This document shows, piece by piece, positions 1 to 12,300 of a stretch of DNA of 64,000 nt (its first letter is position 1; each line of letters starts with the position of its first letter). The position numbers and the translations under genes were made by a program. Source of the stretch: Histomonas meleagridis. Lineage: Eukaryota; Parabasalia; Tritrichomonadida; Dientamoebidae. The notes beneath the pieces were generated by a model that made no database searches, was not told where the DNA came from, and saw nothing but the letters and a program-made list of their open reading frames with translations. The stretch spans positions 92,529 to 156,528 of the forward strand of contig WSYJ01000160.1 of assembly GCA_020186115.1 (NCBI GenBank). The letters are read 5' to 3'.

Positions 1-894
1 AATGAGTTATGCGTAGGAGAGCCTCCCTGGTATCCACCAACACCAAAGCCAACAGTAATGCCATCACCAGCGCCAGCACCAGGATATTATATACATCGCG
101 AGAAGAATGGTCAATATGTAGAGTTTGACATGCGTGACATGTTCGAGGGAGCAGGCAATGTATACAATGTCACAATTAGAAGTGGAACCAAGTCGATTCA
201 AGGCATATTCAGTTATTACCCATTTTATCCAAAACGATGTCCAACAAGTATCTGTGAGATCAGTGACACAGCTGATGCCTGGATCTGTTTCATGGAACAT
301 TGTTATCCAATTGCTAATCATCAATATAATATCGATTTGTTTTCAACTGAATTTCTTGATTCTACCACATATTTAATCGAAGGATATTCTAACTATAAGA
401 CGCAATTTACTGTTAATTGTGATGACACTGCGACTAGTCTAATCCTTGATAATGAAATCTACTTAAGCGACAGCGGCTCATTTCATGTTGATGCGCGTGC
501 ATCGTTCGCCTGCCCCAAAGTAAACCATACAATTACTGCATCGGCCACAACATCAAGTTCGAGTCGTACCCATACGAAAAGTTACACTACGACATACACT
601 GAAACTTATGCTCCTTCGCCTACGATTGCACCAAAGCCTACGGATAAAGTTAAGGTAAGTGGTGGATCAGTATTTTTGTTGATAGTGTTTTTGATATTTG
701 TGTTGTATTTGTCTGTTGGTACTTTATTAGGATTCATATTAAAGGGTACAATCGCATTACCGAATGAGGAATTTTGGAGCAGTGTCGGAGATGCTATTAT
801 GACCACATTTAGAGCAATGATATGCAGAAGACAAAACGAAGGATACGTAATGGCCGATGATCCAAATAGAGTTATGTATTATAGCTCGACATAA
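1..894 (+). CDS. MRH-domain (mannose-6-phosphate-receptor-like) membrane protein, 5' end outside window
   Basis: The frame is open from base 1, so the gene starts upstream; 297 codons are visible. A Pro-rich stretch leads into a Cys-containing lumenal domain ending in a 'FTVNCDD...FACP' pattern, like the end of mannose-6-phosphate-receptor-homology domains. A Ser/Thr-rich stalk follows, then one hydrophobic span at about visible residues 223-247. The juxtamembrane 'LPNEEFW' resembles the 'IPN..FW' tail of cation-dependent M6P receptors and ATG27-like proteins. The cytosolic tail of about 45 residues ends in Tyr and Ser and may carry sorting signals. The likely role is lectin-type cargo receptor in the Golgi-endosome system (inference). 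The stop codon runs into TAAAAATAAAAA, which fits the UAAA poly(A) signal described for trichomonads. Sugar-binding residues were not verified. Confidence 0.6.
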   Translation, partial: NELCVGEPPWYPPTPKPTVMPSPAPAPGYYIHREKNGQYVEFDMRDMFEGAGNVYNVTIRSGTKSIQGIFSYYPFYPKRCPTSICEISDTADAWICFMEHCYPIANHQYNIDLFSTEFLDSTTYLIEGYSNYKTQFTVNCDDTATSLILDNEIYLSDSGSFHVDARASFACPKVNHTITASATTSSSSRTHTKSYTTTYTETYAPSPTIAPKPTDKVKVSGGSVFLLIVFLIFVLYLSVGTLLGFILKGTIALPNEEFWSSVGDAIMTTFRAMICRRQNEGYVMADDPNRVMYYSST

Positions 895-1516
895 AAATAA
901 AAAATAAATTCTTTAATTGTTTTTTCGATGTAACAATTGAAGTCTTGTGATGCATCCATTAAGATAATTGGTGACATTGTGTTCAACATTACTGTTACAG
1001 TTGTTGGTGTTTGGTATCACCTACAAATTGAAATGTTCATTCTCATTAGATTTAATGATTCGAATATTTATATCAAAGAAAGAGTAAATTTTAAAAACAT
1101 TGTTCATAATGTTTTTTGTGTTACAAAAAAGCAAGAATAACAAACACTATTAAACGCAGCAATTATAACACACAAAAATGATTAGCTGAAATCAACATTT
1201 ATTAATATTACTTAAGTTTAGATGATTTTATGAAGATTATGAATCGAATTAATATGAAATTTGTATAACCAGAATTCCTTAATTAAAAATAGATATACAA
1301 ACTTTGTTATATTTCATATTATCATTAACTAGAGAATTTTCTAAGTGCTTATTCGTTTTCCCTTTCGGTTTATATTAACAATAAGGAAAAGATCATTTCG
1401 TAAGCAAAAAGCTCTTTTTGTAATCATCACCCTTTCAAATTTTTTTTTTTCATGAAAAAATTATCAAAAAGTCATCAATTTTCAATATAGAAACCTTCTT
1501 TCTGACTTTCCCACAA
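895..1516. other. intergenic region
   Basis: This is AT-rich spacer of about 620 bases. A 67-codon open frame at 937-1140 starts with TTG and looks like chance. I see no RNA gene or repeat. Confidence 0.5.
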
Positions 1517-2467
1517 ATGCTGGAAATTTACATTTCATCTGCTTCTAATCTTCCGAGTGCAGATTTGAATGGATATTCAGATCCATATACTATGTTATGG
1601 TCAACTACATGGGGAGGTGAAGTTTATTATACCAAAACAAAAACCATTAAAAAAACATTAGATCCAGAATGGGATCCAGATTATATTCAACCACTTAAAA
1701 TACCATTTGTATGTGCCAATAGTTTATTATTAAAGATTTTTGATAAAGATGTTGCAGCTGATGATTATCTTGGTTGTGTTAAACTTGATCTGAATTATAA
1801 AAACTGTAAAAAGAACCTTACTCTTCCTGTTGATGTTGGAGACAATAAAACAAAGGGACCACCCACAATTACATTAAGGTATTGCAATCCAACCACAAAT
1901 TTCCCAACTGACCCATCTCATAAGGACTATAATGTCATTTATTCATATCTTACATACCAAACGCCTGTTAGTAGCGAACACGCACCAGCTTCTTTAGTTG
2001 CTTATATCGTTGATATGACAGCTGACAAAACGATTTCATGTTATCCATTAAACATTAATCAAAACTGGTGTAGCTCCCCAAACGATGATAGCTTTCTAGG
2101 ACCAACAGGTCTTACTAATGTTATCAGAATTCATCTTGACAAATTAAATCGCCAGTTCAATTCGAAAGAAGTTATGGTTTTCTTTTATATTAAATCCAAT
2201 GATTACTATGGCGATACAACACTTAACTTGTTAGGTTCTCCAAGTCCGAAATTCGAAGTAATGAGATCAATCAAAACTATGAAAAAACCTGAAAAGTTCA
2301 AAATAATTTTAACATCGGAATTGAAGCTGATACAAAATCAAATTACTTTTTTCCCAATTTACTTCCATTACAAAAACAAAAATGTATCTTTTGATACAAT
2401 TAATTTCCAATTGGAATCTTTCCAATCGATTGAAGCTGCGGTACAAAAAGTTACTTCGAATATCTGA
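1517..2467 (+). CDS. C2-domain protein
   Basis: The 316-residue protein starts directly with a C2 domain (about residues 1-115). Acidic loop residues are visible in 'DLNGYSDPY' (near 17-25) and 'FDKDVAADDYLG' (near 75-86), the two Ca2+-binding loops of C2 domains, so Ca2+-dependent membrane binding is likely. There is no signal peptide or membrane span, so it is cytosolic. The remaining 200 residues form a mostly beta-predicted region I do not recognise; a TerD-like or second C2-like fold is possible but unproven. The start codon follows ACAAATG closely and no earlier in-frame ATG competes. Confidence 0.75.
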   Translation: MLEIYISSASNLPSADLNGYSDPYTMLWSTTWGGEVYYTKTKTIKKTLDPEWDPDYIQPLKIPFVCANSLLLKIFDKDVAADDYLGCVKLDLNYKNCKKNLTLPVDVGDNKTKGPPTITLRYCNPTTNFPTDPSHKDYNVIYSYLTYQTPVSSEHAPASLVAYIVDMTADKTISCYPLNINQNWCSSPNDDSFLGPTGLTNVIRIHLDKLNRQFNSKEVMVFFYIKSNDYYGDTTLNLLGSPSPKFEVMRSIKTMKKPEKFKIILTSELKLIQNQITFFPIYFHYKNKNVSFDTINFQLESFQSIEAAVQKVTSNI

Positions 2468-2605
2468 GAGATTTGAAGAAACCGTTTAATATGTAAATGA
2501 ATCAAATGTCTTATCGTTCTGAATCTTTTTCAATACGTTTTGATCGTATTTTTGTTTTAAACAATTATATCTCAAATATATTGTAAAATATATTGCAAAT
2601 GTTAT

Positions 2606-3084
2606 TTACTTTGCATAGCAAACTACTGGGCACTTGACAGACCTGAATCTCTTGCAAACTTTGCAAACATCTGGAATGTCTTCTGGGACAATGTTAGCAT
2701 CGTTCTTGATAACTGAGATGATTTGAGATCCGATCTTGACAACCTTTGTAACAACTTTAACAACTTTACCGAGCTTCTTGAAGATCTTCTTGAGGCTGAA
2801 CTTGTTATCACCTAATTCTGGAGCTTCTTCAATTGTATAATAGTATTCATCATAATCTTCTTCTTCATCAGCATCATTAACCTTTGGAATATCTTTAAGG
2901 GCCTTGGAAACAACTGTAGATGTTTCTAAAGCTTTCTTGACATCTTTAATGAGATCAGATATGACACCATTATCTTGGGCAGATTTTGAAAAGAAAATTG
3001 GTTTCTTGATTGGTTTTGTTGGGGTTGGTCCAAATGGTTTTGGTGGAACTCTAATGGTTCTGATAGCAAGCAAAGAAAAAGCAT
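2606..3084 (-). CDS. small secreted-type protein with acidic segment, cationic helix and Cys-rich tail; frame break near the start
   Basis: The long frame (2606-3073, 155 codons) has no in-frame ATG. An ATG at 3084-3082 opens a hydrophobic leader in another frame, and the two frames differ by one nucleotide in a T-run around 3076-3080. I therefore infer a signal peptide plus a frame break or sequencing error. Numbered from 3073: a Pro/Lys-rich segment (9-30), an acidic stretch 'DADEEEDYDEYYY' (67-79), a strongly cationic amphipathic stretch with regular Lys-Val spacing (about 91-123), and a tail with four Cys (137-152). This order resembles secreted precursors with an acidic pro-segment and a cationic peptide, but no family is recognised. 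It may also be a structural secreted protein. Confidence 0.5.
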
Positions 3085-3089
3085 AATGT

Positions 3090-4089
3090 CAAAAACCGGA
3101 ATTGACAATAAATTGAATAATTATCACTGTCATTTGCCATCGGTCGAACGATACAGTTTTTACAGTAGAACGTTCAATTAATTTGTAATGCCCAGAAATT
3201 TTGAATAAACATATCTCAAAAATTGAAAGATATAAAAAAGCCCATATTAACCAAATATCCAGTAATTTTTCAAATTTTCATTATGACAAATGCTTTTAAT
3301 ATATTAGATGTATACATTTATAAGCCTTTTGAATAAAAATGCTTACAAGTGGTATATAAAAAAAATCATTATTATAAAAGATCCTTTAATTGGTTTTTCT
3401 GCTCTTCAGTTAATTTTGAAGTATATAATTAAATTAAAAATTATAAAATATTTTTCGAAGTATAAGACTTGTGATACTTTGTAGTATTAAAATCATTCCA
3501 TAAGATTTAGTGTAGAGAAATTTAAGTGGTTCCTTTATTTCCATATAAGGTGAAAAATTGTCTTTCTGCCCAATGCCTTTTTTATCAAATGGAAGTCATC
3601 ACTTGTATTATACCTGAAAGCAATTTATATATCGTATTTGTATTGTTGTCATTCTACGTAGAGAAAGAAAATCAATTTTCGAATTAAATATACATTATTT
3701 ATTATATGTAAAATTTTTACTATAACTTTTGTTTTCGTACTTTAGGAATTTCTAAATAAAGATTAACTAACAACTTATAAGCTGTAACATTTTTTAATTT
3801 TTGTCATTGGATTTTCATAGAAACAATCGATTGATTTGAATTTTTTTCTCTAAGTGTTATTTATTGTAACAAATAATATAGTTACATAGCACCAAATTTC
3901 GTATAATATCTTTCTCGTGGAAAATGTTATAACAGTCAAAAAAACTGTTTAAAAGTGGATTTATATCTGCTATGCCAATTTATAAAAGTCTAAAAATGAC
4001 AGTTGTTTTGTTAGAAATTGATTTTGAAAGGAGTTAAAACTGACACAGTAATTTTTGCTTCAAATAACCAAAGTTCAAGAACAAAAGGA
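3090..4089. other. intergenic region
   Basis: About 1 kb of very AT-rich sequence between the divergently transcribed small secreted protein and ankyrin locus A. I see no coding frame, RNA gene or clear repeat. Confidence 0.5.
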
Positions 4090-5815
4090 ATGGAAATCAT
4101 TGAATCAATTCAACATATCATATTTGGTTTAAATAAGGAAAATATTCCTCAATCAATTCAATCAATTACATCTATATTTGATTATAGCTATCCTTATTCT
4201 TTTAATGTAGTTATAAGTCATTTTGTTGTTATCTGTATTTTTATATCAAAGAATGATTTTGATATATATTTAAATTTTATGAACGAAATTGAAAAATTTC
4301 AAGTGACCAATAAAGTCAAATATAAAATTTTTGATGTTTTTACTAATTTTCTTTATCATTCAGGAATTCTTAAGAGTCAAGAAATAAGTTATATACTTTT
4401 GAAAATGTATGAACATAATATTATTGATCTAAATATATTAAAAGATAAGTTATATCCATATTTTATCCATTATATACCTCAAGAAGAAATTCAAAAATAT
4501 ATTTATTCTTTTCAAGAAATCAGAGCAAATATTAATGAACTATCAAAGAATGATTGGGAACTTCATAAGAAATTAATTAAAGAAGGACATAATCCAAATG
4601 AAATTGCAAAAGTAATTCGAAATGATGAAATAGAAAAACTTCAAGAATTATCATCACAAAGTGATTTTGATTTCAATCAAACAATTGAACCATCACTTTA
4701 TGAAAGATGTGATTTTATAAACCAAAGAAATGTTACATTAATTGATTATGCAGCATTTTTTTCATCAATTAAATGTTTTAAATATTTACTTGTGAATGGT
4801 GCAAAAGTAAATAACACAGGTAAATATGCAATTGCAGGTGGAAATGAAGAAATCAATCATTTGTGTGAACAAAATCATTCATTGTTTGAAGATGCATATG
4901 AAACAGCAATTATGTTTCATCAGAACGATATCTTTAAATATATTTATGAAAATAAAATTGTTGAAATTAATGATTTCAAAGAATTATGTGATCTAAGCAT
5001 TATGTTTTGGAATAATAAAATTTTAATGTTTTTCCAGAAAAACGGTATGAAACTCAATAAAAATATTATCAATAGTATGACAAAAATTGGAAATCTTTAT
5101 CTGATTAAGCATCTTCTAAAAGAAAATCCAATTCCAAACAATATTTTGGTATACTCTGTAGAATTAGGAAATATTGAACTTGTTGAATATATTTTAAAGC
5201 AAGAAGGAATTGATATTAATGCGAAAGATTTTGAATTGTTTTATTTATAATTTATTTTAATAATTTAATGTTTCAAAATAGTATTTGGAAATTATTTAAA
5301 TTATTTAAAACAGCACTTATTTTAGCATCTAATAAAGGTTGTATAGAAATAGTTAAATTACTTCTTGAACAAAAAGGAATTGATATTAATGCTAAAGATA
5401 TTTATTTGTTTTATTTAAAATTTATTTTAATAATTTGGTATTTCATGATAATATTTGGAAATTATTTTAATTATTTGATACAGCACTTATTCATGCATCT
5501 TCCAAAGGTAATATAGGAATCGTTAAATTACTTTTAGAACACAAAGATATTGATATTAATATCAAAAACAAAACTTATTTAAATAATTTTGTAATTCAAA
5601 ATAATATTTGGAAAATATTGAAAGCATTTGATACAGCACTTATGATTGCAGCTGAATATGATCATGAAGAAATCGTTCAATTACTTCTTGACCAAAAAGG
5701 AATTGATGTTTATGCTAAAAATGTTCATTTATTTTATATAATATTTTTATTAATAATTTTGTATTTCAAAATAATATTTGGAAGAGATTTTGTAATTATT
5801 TCAATTGATATTTAA
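4090..5815 (+). CDS. DUF3447-ankyrin protein, locus A, interrupted by spacers
   Basis: The frame from ATG 4090 encodes about 385 residues. An N-terminal helical region is followed by the DUF3447 core: 'VTLIDYAAFF', 'KYLLVNGAKV', 'AIAGGNEEI' and 'YETAIMFHQND'. A first ankyrin-like segment then ends 'GIDINAK'. Translation would stop in the spacer at 5227-5309. Downstream, three further ankyrin segments of about 29 residues (starting 'TALI' or 'TALM' at 5310, 5480 and 5633) are all stop-free but lie in different frames, separated by spacers of 83, 83 and 66 nt. The locus ends inside a fourth spacer-like stretch with TAA at 5813. DUF3447 proteins are a large trichomonad family thought to act by protein-protein binding; no specific function is known. 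TTG 4018 opens the same frame, but ATG 4090 aligns better with locus C. Confidence 0.7.
5227..5309 (+). other. ankyrin spacer A1 (83 nt), intron-like
   Basis: It lies between codon AAA of 'NAK' and codon ACA of 'TAL'. It begins GATTTTGAATTG, has the shared core 'TTTATTTTAATAATTT' and '(A)TTTGGAAATTATT', and contains an in-frame TAA. The length is 2 mod 3, so it shifts the frame. Confidence 0.55.
5397..5479 (+). other. ankyrin spacer A2 (83 nt), intron-like
   Basis: It has the same position and length as A1, begins GATATTTATTTG and ends TTTGAT before ACAGCACTT. It is 2 mod 3 and shifts the frame of the next ankyrin segment. Confidence 0.55.
5567..5632 (+). other. ankyrin spacer A3 (66 nt), short form
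   Basis: This is a shorter relative with the 3' half conserved ('TTCAAAATAATATTTGGAAA'). It is a multiple of three and happens to be open. Confidence 0.45.
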
Positions 5816-6376
5816 TCTTTATTAATTATATTTGGAATATAAATTTGTCATCAAGAGTTGATGTTTTCAAATATAAAAGAAATCTCATATGCCAATCCTT
5901 TAAAAAAGTTTATTAAAAAAATCTCTTAATTCCCAATATTTTACGGAAATTTATTAACAAGGGAATTCCTAAGAATTATATTGTGTTGATTTATTTAAAA
6001 AACAATTTTTTTTGAGGTGTTCATTTAATCAGCACTGATACAGAAATAGATAAATGACTTTTTAAACAAAAAAGATTTGCATATTTTGTCTAAGATTTGA
6101 TACATATCCTCAAAATGCTCATTTATTTTAAAACTTACCCTAAATATTTTATATTTCGATATAATATATGGAAACACTTCATTTTGTGAGGGAAACGTTT
6201 GACTTTTTGCGTGCTTTCAAGCATATTTAAGTGACTTTATGATGACGTAAAGTATTCATTTCCCGTTACAACCGATAACACACCTAACGATAGATGCACG
6301 ATACAACTTTTTGAAAATGCTCAATTCACATCTTTTACCTCGTTTTTCACAATTTTCATATAACATTTCATCCAAT
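5816..6376. other. intergenic region upstream of TOR
   Basis: AT-rich sequence with no coding signal. Bases 6370-6374 (TTCATCCAATATGG context) give an initiator-like TCA motif directly before the TOR start codon. Confidence 0.45.
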
Positions 6377-9300
6377 ATGGGGAAAAAGCGCCAGAGCCAA
6401 AGCGGCGAAAAACAAATCTCAAAGAAGTCCAAACTCGAAAAGCATATTGACAATGTACGAAAGTACTCCAACGATATGCACAGCATTTCTTTCCGCGTTG
6501 CCGCAAATTCTTTTAAAGATTATGTCCAAACCACATACAAACATAAAACAACAGTGAACATGGAAGGGAATTTCTTCAAAGAGATATTTACTAACATATC
6601 AATGAAATCACTTGACAATAACATATTTCATCATCTACTCTTTTTGACGTTAATAATCGACTTAGATCTTGGAAGCAACATCAAGAAGGCGCAAAGCATT
6701 GCCAAGGAGACATTAGAAATTATTCCGACTGGTGATAAACGAGTTTTTAAATTCCTCGAATCGATTTTGGTTTGGCTCGAAGGATCTCTCAAGATATCCC
6801 TTCATTACATATTACAGCCGCTTCGAGAGAACATATGGAAATGGGCAAATGCTCAATCTGAAGAAAAGACATTATCTTCGTTAATGCTTACGGACATATT
6901 CCTTCGTAAGTTCCCTTCGTTTTTATCCTCAGATTACGAAAGTTTACGATCACTTTTGCTTCGCCATCTTGATTCAAATTATCCATCAATCCAAAAGATG
7001 ACAGTGAAGTTATATCATTCAGTGTTCCGACTTCTTAATCACTTTGCATATTCTACTCATATCCGTGGTATTATCGACGCATTGTCCACAAGACTTAATG
7101 ATCGAAAAGCATCTTTTTCAGTATCAACAATTGATTCTATATCTAAAATCGTAACTCAAACGCCGGAGTTTGGGCCATATCTTAACTTCAAAGAAGTCCC
7201 TTTTGCTGCTTTAAACTCAACCGAGAATTTACGGTTAATCCCGTTAGCGTATCGTTGTTCACCTGATTTGTTTACATCGTCGCGTATAAACGGTCTCTAT
7301 GAATTATTCAATGTCATGGTTAAGCAGAACAACGATATGGCTGATTCAGTACTTTGCACGATCGGCGAGTTATCATTTTTGATTGGGAACAGAATTCAAA
7401 CAGAATTTTCAATGAAAAGTGAACGTCTTATTTCCACGATAATGACAAAAGATATCACGAAACCGGAATGTATTTTTGCATTGTTATCTTTAATCAATCC
7501 GACGAATAAACTATTGAATACTTTCATTGATAAAATATTCAATAATTCCACGATGAATTCAATAGTAATTAATGGGATTTGTTTATATTGTTGTAAATAT
7601 GAAAAGGAGAACGTTATGAAAGAGAAATTTCTTCAATATTTGACACATAAAATATATTCTGCCAATGATACAGAAACGATAATTAATTCATTTAATTATT
7701 TGACGAAAGTTCCATTAAAAAACATATCGGAGCCATTGATAATTCAATTCAGTAAATTTTTGTATGACGAAGAATATAAAATACGGAAATCGTCATCTAA
7801 ATTTCTATTAACGCAACAAACGAATTCACCAATTTTAACCAATATTTTAATATCATTTATTTCTACAGAACATGATGAAAAATTACGCTTGAAAACATTG
7901 AAACAAATTCATTTGATTCATGAGTCAATGATTGATTCATTATATCCATTGTTATATGATCAACAGAATGAAATTGTATATTATGTGTTACATAAACTTT
8001 GTCATATTCAACAATCGATTTTAATAATTAGTAATTACACAATTGAAATCATTGAACAATTAAATCAAAGTGTTGACTTAAATATTCGAATATGTAAATC
8101 GTTATGTATTATCAATAAATATTATCCCCAATTAATAATTCCATTTTCGAATTCCATATCGAAACAATTATTATCATTTAATACGCAAACTTCTGATTCA
8201 TTATTATTATTAAGTATAGTAATACCAGAAACTTCAGAAACAATTAATATCAATTTATTGAAAGATTTAATATTAAAATATTTACGTATTGAATCAACAT
8301 CGAAAATTATATTCTCCGCTTTAAATTTATTATCAATATCAATACAAATTTTGGACTTTAAAATAGGATTAACTTCAATAATAATTCGATTATTAGAACT
8401 AAGTAAAGGGATTGAAGATGAATTAGTTTTAAGGAAATTATTATTAATATTTTCACAAATCGGTGCAATCCGAAAAAAGAAATTCCATTCATTATTATAT
8501 CAGAATAATGAAACGAAAAAACCAAATCGTCGAATCGAGTTTTCTTATGATTTAATAAAATCTGCTGAATCAATATCAATATCAATTATCTTAGAAACAC
8601 TTAATGATAATTCATTATCTTCATTACATACTATGGCAATAAATTCTTTGTTGAATATATTCGAGAATTTAAATAAATATTCTTTAGATTATAATAAGTT
8701 AATAATTTCACAATTAAAAACAATTCTTACAAATTCCGATGAAACTTCTTCAATTATATTATATTATTTCGCACATTTAATTTCTTATTTCGGTGATGAT
8801 GTTAAACCTTTAGTACCAAAAATAGTCGAAAACATTTGTCAACAATGGTATAAAGGTAATAAAGAACATTTCTTAAAGATAATTCAACAAATGGCAACTT
8901 TAATACCAAAAATATTTTCTAAATATATACCAAAAGTTACACGATTATTAATTAATTCATTATCGATTTTAGATTTAAATATTTCGATTTTAGTATTCGA
9001 TACATTTTTAAGATTTGGTAAATATATTAATTCTGTTGATTATTTAATAATACCATCGATATTAAATTGGTTAGAATTACATTTAAATGAAACAAATTAT
9101 TCTAATAAATGTTTAAAGATATTAAAATTAATATTAATAAATTGTCAAAATGATAAATATTTCATTGAAATAATTAAAACGTTAAATATCATTAATAAAC
9201 ATAATAAGAATTTATGGAATGAAATTAAAGAAATTATATTTGTAATTACTGTACATTTAAAAGATAAAATATTTTTAATATTACCATTAATCTTACAAAA

Positions 9301-12300
9301 GTTCGAATTATTAAATGATACTGAATATCAAATCCTTATTCAATGTTATAAATTAGGAATTCGTACACCGGATAAATTTGTTCATCAATATTTAAAGTCT
9401 CCTATTTTATTACCAGTTGAATTAGATCAACGTACAATAATATTTACAAATAATAATAATAAAAATAATGAATTTCCTAATGAATTAATATTAAAGCCAC
9501 CGAATTTAAATGGTAAAAATATTGATTCTATTGATTGGATATTTTGGTTTGATGAATTAGTGAGTTTAACATTAAGTAAATCACCTTTAATATATATCCA
9601 ATCATGTAAAATTTTGGCAGAACGTAATTTTAATATTCGTTCATTATTATTTCCTTTATCATATTCATATTTAATTAAGAATAACATCGAAAATTATAAC
9701 TTCTTTAAACAATTCTTCAAAATTAAAAATATACCAATTAAAGTAATGCGACAATTTTTGTATGTAATCGAATTATTCGAAATTACTGGTGATGATATTA
9801 AAGATATTGAATACCAAGATTTAGCTTTAATTTCTATGGAAATTGGTGAATATGCACAATCATTACGGTATTACGAATATATTTTATTTAATAGTAAATC
9901 TTCAGAAGTTGCTGAGAATTTAATATTCTTAAACCAAAATTTAAGTTTACCTTTAAGTGCTCAAGGAATATTAAAATGTGCTCAAGATAAAAAATTATTA
10001 AAATATCATGAAAGTTTAGCTGAAGATTTGGGTTTCTGGGAAGAAGCTTTACATTCATATCAAAAGAAATTAAAGAAATCGCCAAATGATAATAAACTTA
10101 GAGAAGGTAAAATGAGATGTTTAGAAGCTTTAATGCAATTTAAAGATTTATATGAAATGTCTAAAGATGAAATTTCATTATTTTCATTAAGTAGTTCTTG
10201 GAGATTAAATGATCTAAATAAATTTAAAGAGATAATGAATGAAATTAATGATTATAATGAAGAAAAAGTTAAATATTATAAAATTATTTTAAATATTATT
10301 AATAATAATTTGGATGATAATAAATGTTTAATTGAAGATTTACAAAAAAGTTTCGAAAATATTATATTCCCATTAATATCTAAAGATTATGATCGAGCAT
10401 TTAATACATTATGTAAATCTTCTTTATTATATATTATTGAAGAGATAATACAAATAAAGAAAATGAAATATAATAATAATCAAATTAATAAAATTAAAAA
10501 TCAATGGAAAATAAAATTTAATGAATTAAAAGATTCACCAATTCAAATGTATGATACCATTAAAATATTATCATTATATTTAACTAAAGAAGAATTACGA
10601 CCTTATTATATTAAATTCCTAAAATATAGTAGTAAATTTGGTAAAACACAATTAATTGATTATGTTTTATCATTTTTAGATGATAATTCTGATGAAATTA
10701 AATATGTTAAAACTTTAATATTATATCATAATAAAAATAAAGATGAAGCAATTAATAATATATCAGATTTATTAGAAAGGAATCCAAATTCATTACAATA
10801 TAATAAAATCGCAGGAAAATTATATTATGAAAAGGGTGAATATGAAAAAGCATTAAAACCTTTAAAGAAATTAACAGAATTAAATCCGAAAGATCCTAAA
10901 GTTTGGTTACAATGGGTATCAGTTAATTCTATTTTATATGAGAAAACTAAATCATCAAATTTTTGTGAAGTTTCATTTAATGCTTCAATAGAAGGACTTA
11001 AAGTTGAATCAACAAATAATTATTTTCCTTTTACATTACGTATCATTTCATCATTATTCCAAAATAATAATTCGAATTTATTTCCAATCTTTATAAGATC
11101 TTATAAATTAATACCTTCTGATGTCTGGTTATCATTATTACCACAAATTATTAGTCGAATTGAAACAGATAATAATGAAATGAAACAAATTATTATCGAC
11201 TTATTATTATTCATAAGTAAAACTCATAAAGATCCAGTGTTATATTCAATATTAGCTTCATATAATAGTGAAAACATTAAAAGACATCAACGTTCTTCTG
11301 AAATTATTAAATATTTAATGAATTTATTCCCCAAATTTGTTTCTGATATATTAACATTTGCAAATGAATTAATTCGAATAGCTTCAACATATTGGGAACA
11401 ATGGAATATGATAATAGATCAAGCATCACGTTCTTTAATTAAAGAGAATAATTTGTTGATAACGAAAAATTTAATTACTAATTTATATAAATTAACAATT
11501 AAAAAGAAACCTGAAACTTTATATGAAGTTGATTTCATAACTAATTATAAAGGTTTAATTATTAATGGACAAAAATTATTAAATGAATATATAAAAAATG
11601 GAAATATTTTATGTTTTAATAATTCATGGAATTATTATACAAAAATATTTCGATTAACACGAACATTTATTAGTAATTTTAATAAGTTATATTTAATTGA
11701 TGCTTCACCTTCTTTATATAAATTAAATAATAGTCAATTAACAGTACCTGGAACATATTTATTTGGATCGAATTTAGTTAACATTCAATCGATTAATAAT
11801 GAACTTCCAATTATTAAATCAAAACAACGACCTCGAAAAATGTCGATATTAGGTTCCGATGGGAAAGTTTATTCATTTTTAATAAAAGCACATGAAGATA
11901 CTCGATTAGATGAACGTGTAATGCAATTATTTGATTATATTTCTCATTCAATATCAATTTCAGATATCCCTTTAAATAATAAATTATTAATTACGACATA
12001 TAAAGTTGTTCCTTTAACTACAAAAGTTGGGTTAATTGGTTGGTTAAATAATTGTAAAACTATAAATGATTTGTTAGTACAATATAGAAAAGCTAAAAGA
12101 ATACCTTTAGAAAAAGAACATGATATAATCCGAATTAAATATCCAAAATATGAATTTTTTTCTTTAAATGAAAAATTAGAAGCATTTAAAATGGCATTGA
12201 ATTCATCAAATGGTGATGACCTTCAGAAAATTATTTTGATGTCTTCAGCTGATTCAAATGATTGGCTTGATCGAAGGTTAAATTATTCGACTTCTTTAGC

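Noticed and set aside
937-1140. 67-codon open frame
   Set aside because: It starts at TTG, has no coding composition and no family; it looks like chance in AT-rich DNA.
4018-4089. TTG start for locus A
   Set aside because: ATG 4090 aligns with the conserved N-terminus of locus C, and trichomonad genes use ATG.
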